A DNA stretch of 64,000 bases from Rhizobiaceae bacterium. Its GTDB lineage: Bacteria > Pseudomonadota > Alphaproteobacteria > Rhizobiales > Rhizobiaceae. The stretch spans positions 62,001 through 126,000 of the forward strand of contig JARGOX010000002.1 of NCBI GenBank assembly GCA_029233925.1, read 5' to 3'. The position numbers were made by a program, and so were the translations under genes. This document shows, one piece after another, positions 38,786 to 46,566 of the stretch. Positions within the stretch are counted from its first letter, which is position 1; each line of letters begins with the position of its first letter. The notes beneath the pieces were generated by a model. The model did not search any database and was not told the DNA's origin. It was given only the letters and a program-made list of their open reading frames with translations.

Positions 38786-38889
38786 CGAATTGTTTCAAGC
38801 AACATGGCGCTCGGATTCTATGTCGCCATTTGAGAGCGGAGCAGGCGAATCACTAATCCAGCTTGAATTCATAAGAAATGCCGGCAGTT

Positions 38890-38918
38890 GCCTTAATCAA
38901 GTGACACTTGATTAAGGC
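38890..38918. promoter_or_regulatory. Perfect 29-bp palindrome downstream of the BKACE gene
   Basis: GCCTTAATCAAGTG-A-CACTTGATTAAGGC: two 14-bp arms around one base. It lies 47 bases after the end of the minus-strand catabolic operon. In the plus direction it is followed by AATTTTT. It may be an operator, a terminator reading rightwards, or an element end. Confidence 0.6.
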
Positions 38919-38965
38919 GCCAATTTTTGGAACGAACACAACTAGGCTGTCCAGCGCTCCGAAAT

Positions 38966-40003
38966 TCACAGTGCCTGTTTCTGGCGTGTCACCGAATCGG
39001 CAAGCATGGTCTTGTAGGCGGCGGCGGGCATGGGTGTTCGGCCCAGAGCCTTGGCCATGGACAGGACCGTCTTGAACAAGTCCGCATTGTTGTCGATCAG
39101 GTCATCGCGATGTGGCCATTTCCACACCGTGTCCTCCATGCCGATGCGCACATGCAGACCCATGATCAGCGCCAGATTGGCAAGATAGAGCCCTGAACGC
39201 CCGCCGGTGCAAACGATGATTTCGCCCTGTGGGTCGACATGCCGGATCAGCCGAACGATGCGCATCAATCCATCCACCATGGTTTCAGGCGACCACATCG
39301 GCGAACAACCGGGCAGCCCGGGAACGAACAACCAGCTGAGCGGTCCCTTGACCAGTCCGGAATCGATCAGGAAACGTCTTGCATTGTCGACATCGGCATC
39401 CGAATAGACCGCGATTTGTGGCGTCAGACCGGCCTCGACCACCAGGCGTGTTTTTTCGATGATGACATGGGGCGGCTTCACAAACAGGTTGTCACCGAGA
39501 ATCAGTGCCGTCGTATTGACCGGCACACCGGCAATCAGCCCCGTGTCGATCATCGCGCGCATATCGGCGCTCTCTTCATCGTTCACCGCGACAAGGCAGG
39601 CGTCATAGGCAATCTCCGGATGCCTCTGGCGCAGGACATCAAGAATACGTCTGAATTCATCAACGCCCAGAACATTATAGCCCTTTTCATCACGCGCATG
39701 CAGATGAATGTTCTGCGCTCCGGCTTCGATGCACTCTTCGGCAGACCTGATGATCTCCTCAGCTGTTGTTGCCTGATTGGGATTTTCATTCTTGGTGAAA
39801 AAGGCGCCGTTGATCGCCACCGAAATAATGGCCTGTTCGGGAATATCCCATTTGGGCATCTGCTCGGCGCCGCTAAAGGCTGATGTGCCTGTCGACATGA
39901 TCTCCGGGTACCCATAGGGGCGCCAATAGGTATTCAGGTTTTCACGGGCGGTCCATTTGTTGACCTGATCCCAATTGACATCGGCAGGTTTGTTGAGTGT
40001 CAT
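38966..40003 (-). CDS. Beta-keto acid cleavage enzyme (BKACE, DUF849 family)
   Basis: A 345-residue TIM-barrel zinc enzyme. BKACE members condense a beta-keto acid with acetyl-CoA to give acetoacetate and a new acyl-CoA. The zinc ligands are in IHLHARDEKGYNVLG. Other family segments are VAINGAFFTKNENPNQ, GVPVNTTALILGDN and GLHVRIGMEDTVWKWP. It is the last gene of the minus-strand run and lies 56 bases after the TRAP permease gene, which suggests the imported compound or its product is a beta-keto acid. The N-terminus is about 45 residues longer than in the founding enzyme. Substrate unknown. Confidence 0.92.
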   Translation of the reverse strand: MTLNKPADVNWDQVNKWTARENLNTYWRPYGYPEIMSTGTSAFSGAEQMPKWDIPEQAIISVAINGAFFTKNENPNQATTAEEIIRSAEECIEAGAQNIHLHARDEKGYNVLGVDEFRRILDVLRQRHPEIAYDACLVAVNDEESADMRAMIDTGLIAGVPVNTTALILGDNLFVKPPHVIIEKTRLVVEAGLTPQIAVYSDADVDNARRFLIDSGLVKGPLSWLFVPGLPGCSPMWSPETMVDGLMRIVRLIRHVDPQGEIIVCTGGRSGLYLANLALIMGLHVRIGMEDTVWKWPHRDDLIDNNADLFKTVLSMAKALGRTPMPAAAYKTMLADSVTRQKQAL

Positions 40004-40059
40004 TTCGATCCCTCAGGCTTGATTTGGATGATGGATTGGATGCGGAACAGTGCCCGCGA

Positions 40060-41379
40060 TCACCTTGGAAGGTTGAGAATATTGACCAGCCACAGCGAGA
40101 TGGCCGGAAAGGCAATGAGGATCCCAAGGCGCAGGATATCGGCGGCGATGAAAGGCCCCACCCCGGCATAGATGGTGCTGAGTTTGGTGTTGGGCAGCAT
40201 GGCTTTCATGACAAAGACATTCATGCCTATGGGCGGCGTGATCATGCCAATTTCAATCACCATCACCGTCAGAATGCCCCACCAGATCGGGTCATAGCCG
40301 TAGCTGAGAATCAGCGGGAAAACGAAGGGTATGGTGATGACCATTGACGAAATCGTGTCGAAAATGGCGCCGAGAATGAGGTACATCAGCATCAGCATCA
40401 AAACGACCCAGATACCCGATACACCGGTATCTCGAATGCCGTCGACGATCATCTGCGGCAGGCCGGAAATGCTGACCGCATAGGTGAAGATGGATGCGCC
40501 GATGATCATCAGATAGATCATCGAGGTGGTGCCGGCGGTTTCCCTGAGCGCCTGCCAGAAATTTGCAAAGGACAATCGTCCGCGCAAAAGTGCAATCAGG
40601 AAAGCCATGAATGCGCCCACCGAGGCTGATTCATTGACCGAGAACACGCCGAGATAAATACCGCCGGTCACCGTGATCATCAGGATCAATGCGGCCCATC
40701 CGTTTGCCAGTGCAGCGATGATTTCAGACCAGGGCGACGGCGTTCCTTCCGGCGCAAGATCGGGGTTTCTGCGCACCATGATATAGATGGTGAGCATGTG
40801 CAGCGCGACCGCAAGGACGGCAGGCACGAGCGCTGCCACAAACAATGTTTTCACGAATTGCTCTGTCAGCACGCCATAGAGCACCAGTATGATCGATGGC
40901 GGTATCAGCATGCCAAGGGTGCCGCCGGCGGCGATGGAGCCGGTGGCCAGTTTTTCCGAGTAGTTCCGCGCCATCATTTCAGGCAGGGCAACGCGCGTCA
41001 TGGTCGTTGCCGTGGCAATCGAAGAGCCGCACACGGCCCCAAACCCGGCGCATCCACCGATGGTTGCCAGTGCCAGCCCCCCTTTGACGTTACCGATCAG
41101 GGCATTGGCGATGCGATAAAGATCACTGGACAGGCCACCGACGGTGGCAAAGGCCCCCATCAGCAAAAACAGGGGAATCACGGACAACTCGGTGCTCGCC
41201 ACCTTGCTGACGGTCTCGGTGCCGAACAGTGTCATGGCCGGGCCGAAGTCACCGCGAATGATGCCAAATGTCAGGACACCGGCGATCCCCATGGAGACGC
41301 CTATGGGAACCTGAATGAATATCATGAGCAGCATAAGGCCCATTCCCAGCAATCCGATGATGTAGGGTTCCATGGTCAT
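40060..41379 (-). CDS. TRAP transporter large permease (DctM)
   Basis: A 439-residue membrane protein with about 12 helices, the sodium-driven channel subunit of a TRAP carboxylate importer. Signatures are IGLLGMGLMLLMIFIQVPIG at the N-terminus, GGCAGFGAVCGSSIATATTM and AAGGTLGMLIPPSIILVLYG. It ends LAIWL-like (AFPAISLWLVNILNLPR). Its ATG directly follows the DctQ stop, so the two are coupled. Confidence 0.94.
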   Translation of the reverse strand: MTMEPYIIGLLGMGLMLLMIFIQVPIGVSMGIAGVLTFGIIRGDFGPAMTLFGTETVSKVASTELSVIPLFLLMGAFATVGGLSSDLYRIANALIGNVKGGLALATIGGCAGFGAVCGSSIATATTMTRVALPEMMARNYSEKLATGSIAAGGTLGMLIPPSIILVLYGVLTEQFVKTLFVAALVPAVLAVALHMLTIYIMVRRNPDLAPEGTPSPWSEIIAALANGWAALILMITVTGGIYLGVFSVNESASVGAFMAFLIALLRGRLSFANFWQALRETAGTTSMIYLMIIGASIFTYAVSISGLPQMIVDGIRDTGVSGIWVVLMLMLMYLILGAIFDTISSMVITIPFVFPLILSYGYDPIWWGILTVMVIEIGMITPPIGMNVFVMKAMLPNTKLSTIYAGVGPFIAADILRLGILIAFPAISLWLVNILNLPR

Positions 41380-41880
41380 CTAACTCCCCGGTTCTGTGCG
41401 TTTGCGCCCGACAAGCTCAGACAGGATGACAAAAAGCTGCACGGGCACACACACCCAGAAACAGACGCTCGCAGCCCACCACCAGGGCCCTACCGGGATG
41501 TTGAGAACCATTGAATATTCCTGGGACCGGCTTACTTTGCCGGCATAGATCGAAACGTAATAGGCAATCAGCAGGAACATCGCGCCTGTCAGAAGCGTGC
41601 CCAGGACGTCCATGGCGCGGTTCATCTTCGGACCCAAGAGGCCGCCCAGAAGACGCACCTCGACCTGCTTGCGTTCGAGCAAACCGGCGGGAAAGCTGGA
41701 GGCGATGATGATGATTGTCAGCAATTTGGCGATATCGCCCGCCCCGCGGATGGGCCTGCCGCTCACCTCGCGCACGATGATGTCCAATGCCGACAAACCG
41801 GCCACCATGAGCAAAAAGAGCACACCGAGTATCGCGGCCGTGCGCGTTACCAGGGTCAGCTTGTCTTCCAGCCAGTCCAT
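41380..41880 (-). CDS. TRAP transporter small permease (DctQ)
   Basis: A 166-residue protein with four predicted helices (for example TAAILGVLFLLMVAGLSALD and WWWAASVCFWVCVPVQLFVI), the small membrane subunit that pairs with DctM. Hallmarks are DIIVREVSGRPIRGAGDIAK and the LERKQVEVRLLGG loop. It lies between dctP (89-base gap with a strong hairpin) and dctM. Confidence 0.92.
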   Translation of the reverse strand: MDWLEDKLTLVTRTAAILGVLFLLMVAGLSALDIIVREVSGRPIRGAGDIAKLLTIIIIASSFPAGLLERKQVEVRLLGGLLGPKMNRAMDVLGTLLTGAMFLLIAYYVSIYAGKVSRSQEYSMVLNIPVGPWWWAASVCFWVCVPVQLFVILSELVGRKRTEPGS

Positions 41881-41937
41881 ATCACTCTCCCCCTAAATCC
41901 GAGCCGGGCCCTTTAAAATCCGGGCCACGTTGAATTT

Positions 41938-41959
41938 GGGCCGGGAATGATCCCGGCCC
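41938..41959 (-). promoter_or_regulatory. Intercistronic hairpin between dctP and dctQ
   Basis: GGGCCGGGA pairs with TCCCGGCCC (nine bp) around a four-base loop, starting ten bases after the dctP stop. Without a T run it probably stabilises the binding-protein message or causes partial termination, so DctP is made in excess of the permease; this is a common pattern in binding-protein transporters. Confidence 0.65.
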
Positions 41960-41969
41960 GCTGTTCGTT

Positions 41970-42968
41970 CTAACGGCTGCGGATCTCTTCGATCTTGGCG
42001 CGGTAGGCATCAACCAGACCCGGTGAAACATTGCCGGCAACGGTCTCGATGACCGGCGCGACAGCCTCGGTGATTCTGGCCTTGTCCTGTTCGCTTGGCA
42101 TTACCAGTGTATGATCTGCTGAAGCATCCCATGCGGCCAGATTGGCCTCGATCGCCGGACCATAGAACTCGTACTGTTTGCCGCGGATATAATCGCCGCT
42201 TTGCGCCAGCACCTCTTTGGCTTTGTCAGACAGGCCTTCATAGGCGTCCTTGTTCATGATGATGGCAAAGACAAGCACACCGAGGTTGGCATTGAAATGG
42301 TTCGGCGCAACGTCGGCAACGCGGAAAGTCTTGGCCACCGAAGCATCTGACATGGCGCCATCGATCAGGCCGCGGTCGATATTTTCGGCCATCTGTGTGG
42401 CTGACATATCAACGGCAACACCACCGATTGCCTCGACCACTGCGGTCTGGATCTGTCCGGCGACGCGAAATTTCTGACCTGCGATATCGTCAAAACCATT
42501 TATTGGCTTGCTCGAATGCAGCATGTAGGCACCCGAGGTATAAAGGGCGACAACGTAGTAGTCTTCATAGCCACGCAATGCGCCGCTGGCCTGCAGCTCG
42601 GACACGGCCTCGGAGCCTTCTTCCACCGTGGTGGCAAAACCCGGCAGTTCGAAAATATCATAATCGGGATAAACGCCCGGCGTGTAGCTGGGAACGGTTA
42701 TGGCCATATCGGCAACGCCATCGGCAACCATTTGCGCCTGCGCCTTGGGATTGCGTCCAAGTGAACCGCCGGCAAATAGTTTGACGCTGACATCTTCACC
42801 AGCTGTCTGCTCGTTGAACCAATCCGCCCAGGGCTGGAAAACGCGCGAAACCGTCGGTGAGGCTGCCGGCACAAAAATCGAGAATGCCAGATCCTTGGCG
42901 TTTGCAGTCGTGCCGCCAAACCCGATGGCTGCACACATAAGTGCCCTTGTAAGATTTTTTTTCAGCAT
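41970..42968 (-). CDS. TRAP transporter substrate-binding protein (DctP)
   Basis: A 332-residue periplasmic binding protein. The signal peptide is MLKKNLTRALMCAAIGFGGT with cleavage after ANA. Family segments are FQPWADWFNEQTAGEDVSVK, FAGGSLGRNPKAQAQMVADG and GQKFRVAGQIQTAVVEAIGG. The Arg in QKFRVAG is the usual carboxylate-binding residue, so an organic acid is the expected ligand. GGAGG sits just before ATG 42968; an earlier in-frame ATG (42980) overlaps that site. It lies 39 bases after the CoA-ligase gene. Confidence 0.93.
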   Translation of the reverse strand: MLKKNLTRALMCAAIGFGGTTANAKDLAFSIFVPAASPTVSRVFQPWADWFNEQTAGEDVSVKLFAGGSLGRNPKAQAQMVADGVADMAITVPSYTPGVYPDYDIFELPGFATTVEEGSEAVSELQASGALRGYEDYYVVALYTSGAYMLHSSKPINGFDDIAGQKFRVAGQIQTAVVEAIGGVAVDMSATQMAENIDRGLIDGAMSDASVAKTFRVADVAPNHFNANLGVLVFAIIMNKDAYEGLSDKAKEVLAQSGDYIRGKQYEFYGPAIEANLAAWDASADHTLVMPSEQDKARITEAVAPVIETVAGNVSPGLVDAYRAKIEEIRSR

Positions 42969-43007
42969 AATTTCCTCCATTGGCTGCTGTTTTTTTCTGT
43001 CTTGTCG

Positions 43008-44708
43008 TTAGGCAGTTTCTGTTGCGCCAAGCCTGCCAGCCAGGTCGGCGGTCAGGGCTTTGCGGTCAATTTTGGCAAGCGGTGTTTTCGGCAGGCTGTC
43101 ACACTGGATGCACATCTCCGGCCATTTGAATTTTGCCAATCCGTGACGATCGCAATAGGCCGATACTTCTTTCAAAGTGACTTGGACGCCCTTGTTCATT
43201 GCAAAATAGGCACAGACTTTCTCGCCCATGGTTTCATCGCGGTAGGGTGCGACTGCAACCTCGCGCACATTGGGAAAACCGGACAGAAAGGCATCCAGTT
43301 CAACAGGCGCAATTTTCATCCCGCCGCGCACGATCAGTTCGCGTGAGCGTGAAAGAAACCGGATCATTTTGCCATCTTGCGATATTTCAAACAGATCCCC
43401 TGTCGAGAAGAGTCCGTCCGCATCGAACTTGGCGCGGTCCATCCCCTGCCGGGTGAAATAGCCCGGCATTTGTGCCGGACCATCGATATACATCTCACCG
43501 GAGGCGCCATTGTCCACGACGGCTGCGCCCGTCTCCGGATCAATCAGCTTGAAATAGCCGCCATTGGCGGTTCGCCTGTCCGCATGACCGGCCCAGTTGA
43601 TGTCCCCGTCACGCGGGAAAAACCGGGCGCGCAGCCGCGCATCGGGCACGTCATCCTTGCTTGAGCAGAGCTGTGCACCCTCGTTCGAGCCAAAAAAATT
43701 GACGATGGGGATATCGAAGTGCTGCTGGAAATAGTCAAAGATCTCGGGATCGGGTGGCGCGGATCCGGTGCCGATGGCCGATAGCCTGTTCAAGGCTTCG
43801 TAGAGATCTGGATCCTCCGACTTGTCCTTGACGTAGACGAGCAGGGTCGGGGCCATCATGGTGTAGTCCACGTCGCAGGTCCGCAATTGCTCCAGATAGA
43901 CCTCGATGTCGAAAGGGTGGTGCAGGACAAGAGCGCCGCCACTGCGCATCCAGCACATCATCAAACCACCCATGCCGGCCGCATTGACGAAGGGAAAGGG
44001 CGCCAGCACGTTTGCGCCCTGGCGCAGACTGAGCAGCCGATAGGCGCCCTGCGAACTGGCCATCATATTGTTGTGGGTCTTGGGCACCGCCTTGGGAAGC
44101 CCCTCTGTGCCGGACGTCCAGAACACGGCAAAAAGATCGTCAGCCGAGGTTTCGACCTCCGAAGCGCCTGCCTGTTCAACGACCCATTCAAATGGTGTTG
44201 CTCCGGCGGGGCAATTGCTGCCGAGAGAAAAGACCTTTGTTTCGGGCCTCAGCGCGGGCATCAATGGCGCGAGAAACGGCCGGTCCTTGAATTTGGTAAC
44301 GGCAATGAAAGCCGCAAAATCAACGATGTCCTGCATGCCGCGCAACTCATTGGCGCGATAGGGCATGGATATGGGGCTCAAAATGGCGCCAATCCGGGAA
44401 ATCGCCAGATAAATCAGGATCATTTCGGCAATATTGGGCAATTGCGTTGCAATGATATCACCCTTGCCCAGACCGGCAGCGCGCAAAGTGTTGGCATAGA
44501 GGGCAATTTCACTGTCCATTTGCCGATAGGTCATGCGCCGGGGCGCACCTTCAAAGAAGGTCGGGCGGTTGGGCGCATCAACAAGACCAATTGCATCGGG
44601 ATTGCGGTCAAGATTTTGCCTGAAAAGCCCAGGAATCGTCACATCGCCCCAATATCCCTCCTGCCGGAATCGCTCTGCCCTTTCCTGCGGAATGGTGAAT
44701 CTACTCAT
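43008..44708 (-). CDS. Class I adenylate-forming acyl-CoA ligase
   Basis: A 566-residue acyl/aryl-CoA synthetase: acid + ATP + CoA gives acyl-CoA. The A3 loop is FWTSGTEGLPKAVPKTHNN, the A5 region NFFGSNEGAQLCSS, the A7 GDLFEISQDG, the A8 hinge SRSRELIVRGGMKIAPVELD, and the catalytic Lys is in KTPLAKIDRKAL. It resembles cyclohexanecarboxylate-CoA ligases. The exact acid is unknown. ATG 44708 overlaps the flavoprotein stop (ATGA), so the two are translationally coupled. It likely activates the acid imported by the TRAP system. Confidence 0.92.
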   Translation of the reverse strand: MSRFTIPQERAERFRQEGYWGDVTIPGLFRQNLDRNPDAIGLVDAPNRPTFFEGAPRRMTYRQMDSEIALYANTLRAAGLGKGDIIATQLPNIAEMILIYLAISRIGAILSPISMPYRANELRGMQDIVDFAAFIAVTKFKDRPFLAPLMPALRPETKVFSLGSNCPAGATPFEWVVEQAGASEVETSADDLFAVFWTSGTEGLPKAVPKTHNNMMASSQGAYRLLSLRQGANVLAPFPFVNAAGMGGLMMCWMRSGGALVLHHPFDIEVYLEQLRTCDVDYTMMAPTLLVYVKDKSEDPDLYEALNRLSAIGTGSAPPDPEIFDYFQQHFDIPIVNFFGSNEGAQLCSSKDDVPDARLRARFFPRDGDINWAGHADRRTANGGYFKLIDPETGAAVVDNGASGEMYIDGPAQMPGYFTRQGMDRAKFDADGLFSTGDLFEISQDGKMIRFLSRSRELIVRGGMKIAPVELDAFLSGFPNVREVAVAPYRDETMGEKVCAYFAMNKGVQVTLKEVSAYCDRHGLAKFKWPEMCIQCDSLPKTPLAKIDRKALTADLAGRLGATETA

Positions 44709-45670
44709 GATGCGCAAATCTCTTTCATGCGTTTGCAAGCCGCCTTGTATTCAACGGACAGGCGATCCACAATCGAGGCAGCGGGTTCGCAGCGTTCTAT
44801 GCGCCCGACGCCCTGCCCCGCGCCCCAGATACCCTTCCAGGGCTTGACGGATTCACCGTCCCTGCCGGTAAAATTCAGCTTGGCGACCTTGAACTCCAGT
44901 TCTTCGGGCACAAGCCCCTGATTGATCATGGAAGGCTTCAGCATGCTGGCGCGGGCGCCGGTAAAGGCCCGCGTGACCATCAGGTCCTCAGGCCCGCAAT
45001 CAACAAGCATCTGCTGATATTCCGCAGACGCCATGGTTTCAACGGCGGGGATGAAGCTGGTGCCCAGATAACCGAAATCCGCCCCCAGCGCCTGCGCCGC
45101 CAAAACGGCGTCGCCCGTGTTGATCGCGCCCGCAAGGGCGATATATCCATCAAAAAACTGGCGCACACGCTCGACGAAGACCATCGGGCTCAATTCTCCA
45201 GTGTGGCCGCCAGCGCCGGAACAGACCAGAACCAGCCCATCAACACCGGCAGCCGCGGCCTTTTTCGCCATGGGCAGGGACGCAACATCGGCAAAAACAA
45301 TGCCGCCGTAGGCATGGACCACGGGAATGGCAGGCTTGGGACTGCCCAATGCGGTGATGACGATGGGTGGTTGATAGATGGCAACCTGCTCGAGATAAGA
45401 CGGCAACTTCGCATTGGTTGAATGGGTCACAAGATTGACGGCCCAGGGCGCAACATTCCAATCACCCGGCGCGACTGCATTTTCCAGAGAGGATTTGATT
45501 TGCGCCATCCATGCGCCGAATTCCTCGGCAGTCCTCAAATTGGGCGCCGGAAAGCTTCCGACAATGCCGGAAAGGCAGCAGGAAATCACCAATTCAGGGG
45601 TGGAAACCAGAAACATGGGGGCGGCAAATGCCGGCAGTCTGAGCGTTTTCAACTGGTCTTGCAGGGTCAT
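44705..45670 (-). CDS. Nitronate monooxygenase-like FMN protein
   Basis: A 321-residue TIM-barrel flavoprotein of the 2-nitropropane dioxygenase family. Signatures are LRLPAFAAPMFLVSTPELVI, GIVGSFPAPNLRT and the FMN phosphate loop region DGLVLVCSGAGGHTGELSP, with ALAGAINTGDAVLAAQALGA. Many members are not true nitronate oxidases; some reduce enones or quinones. In a CoA-thioester pathway a reductase or oxygenase step is equally possible. ATG 45670 follows the hydrolase stop by one base; the frame also allows GTG 45679. Confidence 0.9.
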   Translation of the reverse strand: MTLQDQLKTLRLPAFAAPMFLVSTPELVISCCLSGIVGSFPAPNLRTAEEFGAWMAQIKSSLENAVAPGDWNVAPWAVNLVTHSTNAKLPSYLEQVAIYQPPIVITALGSPKPAIPVVHAYGGIVFADVASLPMAKKAAAAGVDGLVLVCSGAGGHTGELSPMVFVERVRQFFDGYIALAGAINTGDAVLAAQALGADFGYLGTSFIPAVETMASAEYQQMLVDCGPEDLMVTRAFTGARASMLKPSMINQGLVPEELEFKVAKLNFTGRDGESVKPWKGIWGAGQGVGRIERCEPAASIVDRLSVEYKAACKRMKEICAS

Positions 45671-45671
45671 A

Positions 45672-46358
45672 TCAACCACCTACCGTTTGAAGAAAGTGAT
45701 TGACGTGACGGGCAACTGGATCCGGCTGCTCCAACACGGGAAGATGCGCTGCGCCTGGAATCTGCAAGGCGCTGCCATGGGCGACATTGTCCGCAATTTC
45801 CTGGGCGATCTCAGCGGGCGTCACCTGGTCTTCTTCGCCGGTCAAAACCAGCACCGGGCACGTGATCTCCGGCAGGGTTGCGCGACTATCGGGCCGCCGT
45901 GCCAGGGCCGCCTGATGGGCGGCAAAAGCATCCAGCCCGACCGCCTCGGCCATATCGGCCAGACATGTGACAATTTTTTCGTCCTGCTGTGACTGTTTTG
46001 CCAGCATGGCTCCGGGCATGGTGGCAATAAGCGCATCCATCCCGACCTTTTGCGCCCAGCGGACGGCCTTGTGGCGTTTTTCGGCGGCCTCATCGGTATC
46101 CTTGCGCGCGCTGGCGCCAATCAGCACCATGGCGCTGATGCGTTCCGGCGCCAGCCGGAACATCTCGAAAACGAGATAGCTTCCCATCGACATGCCGAGC
46201 ACAGCAAATGTCTCCGGCGCAACACGCAAAAGATCGCGAGCGATCGCCGTCAGATCATCGGAAACCAACAGGGACGGCCTGACCGTTTCGGATGAGAGTG
46301 CAGGAGCAACAGAATCGAACACAGACGGGGTGCAAAGCAATCCGGGAATCAAGACCAT
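45672..46358 (-). CDS. Alpha/beta hydrolase
   Basis: A roughly 228-residue serine hydrolase. It starts MVLIPGLLCTPSVFDSVAPA (oxyanion loop). The nucleophile elbow is LGMSMGSYLVFEMFRLAPER, the acid is in LTGEEDQVTPAEIA, and the catalytic His is in PGAAHLPVLEQP. It lacks a signal peptide. It is the first gene of the minus-strand catabolic run, 22 bases from a copy of the 19-bp promoter motif. Starts at TTG 46367 or GTG 46373 are also possible; ATG 46358 fits homologues best. Confidence 0.9.
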   Translation of the reverse strand: MVLIPGLLCTPSVFDSVAPALSSETVRPSLLVSDDLTAIARDLLRVAPETFAVLGMSMGSYLVFEMFRLAPERISAMVLIGASARKDTDEAAEKRHKAVRWAQKVGMDALIATMPGAMLAKQSQQDEKIVTCLADMAEAVGLDAFAAHQAALARRPDSRATLPEITCPVLVLTGEEDQVTPAEIAQEIADNVAHGSALQIPGAAHLPVLEQPDPVARHVNHFLQTVGG

Positions 46359-46379
46359 TTTTTGCAAGCGCACCCCCCA

Positions 46380-46398
46380 AAGTTAATAACAAGACCAA
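46380..46398 (-). promoter_or_regulatory. Operator-like motif, copy 1 (catabolic operon side)
   Basis: On the minus strand it reads TTGGTCTTGTTATTAACTT, 18 of 19 identical to copy 2 upstream of the divergent gene, and in the same orientation relative to its own gene. The core GTTATTAAC is a dyad. It lies just before the hydrolase ribosome site. Confidence 0.7.
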
Positions 46399-46535
46399 AT
46401 TTTCTGAGTAATCTATATTTTGTCCCGTTTTAATCGTCAAGTGGAAAAAAAATGGAACATTTTGCGTGATCTTAGCGGCGATAAATCGCTCTTAGGGGCA
46501 AAAACACCTTGCTTTGGTGGTGAAAACTTTATATT
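46399..46535. promoter_or_regulatory. Divergent promoter region of the catabolic cluster
   Basis: 137 AT-rich bases between the two operator-like motifs. Promoters for the hydrolase operon (minus) and the dioxygenase operon (plus) must lie here or overlap the motifs. No gene is present. Confidence 0.6.
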
Positions 46536-46554
46536 TTGGTCTAGTTATTAACTT
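46536..46554 (+). promoter_or_regulatory. Operator-like motif, copy 2 (dioxygenase side)
   Basis: TTGGTCTAGTTATTAACTT, with the 11-bp perfect dyad AGTTATTAACT, ends 12 bases before the dioxygenase ATG. It is the inverted partner of 46380-46398. Confidence 0.7.
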
Positions 46555-46566
46555 CGAGGTATCCGG

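Larger units (their letters stand above)
38328..38800 (-). mobile_element. Truncated IS3-family insertion sequence
   Basis: The 3' half of an IS3-type element. The downstream end is intact: after the transposase stop the minus strand runs through TCCACTTAGG to CTGTTCAGACAAACCGAACC and ACCTCA, the terminal inverted repeat of such elements. The 5' part (orfA and the start of orfB) is missing, and the other end cannot be found. It lies 183 bases after tRNA-Ala, at the border between core genes and a catabolic cluster. The gap before it has two near-identical 14-base repeats (ACATAGTTTGAACT, ACATAGCTTGAACT), 42 bases apart. Confidence 0.8.
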
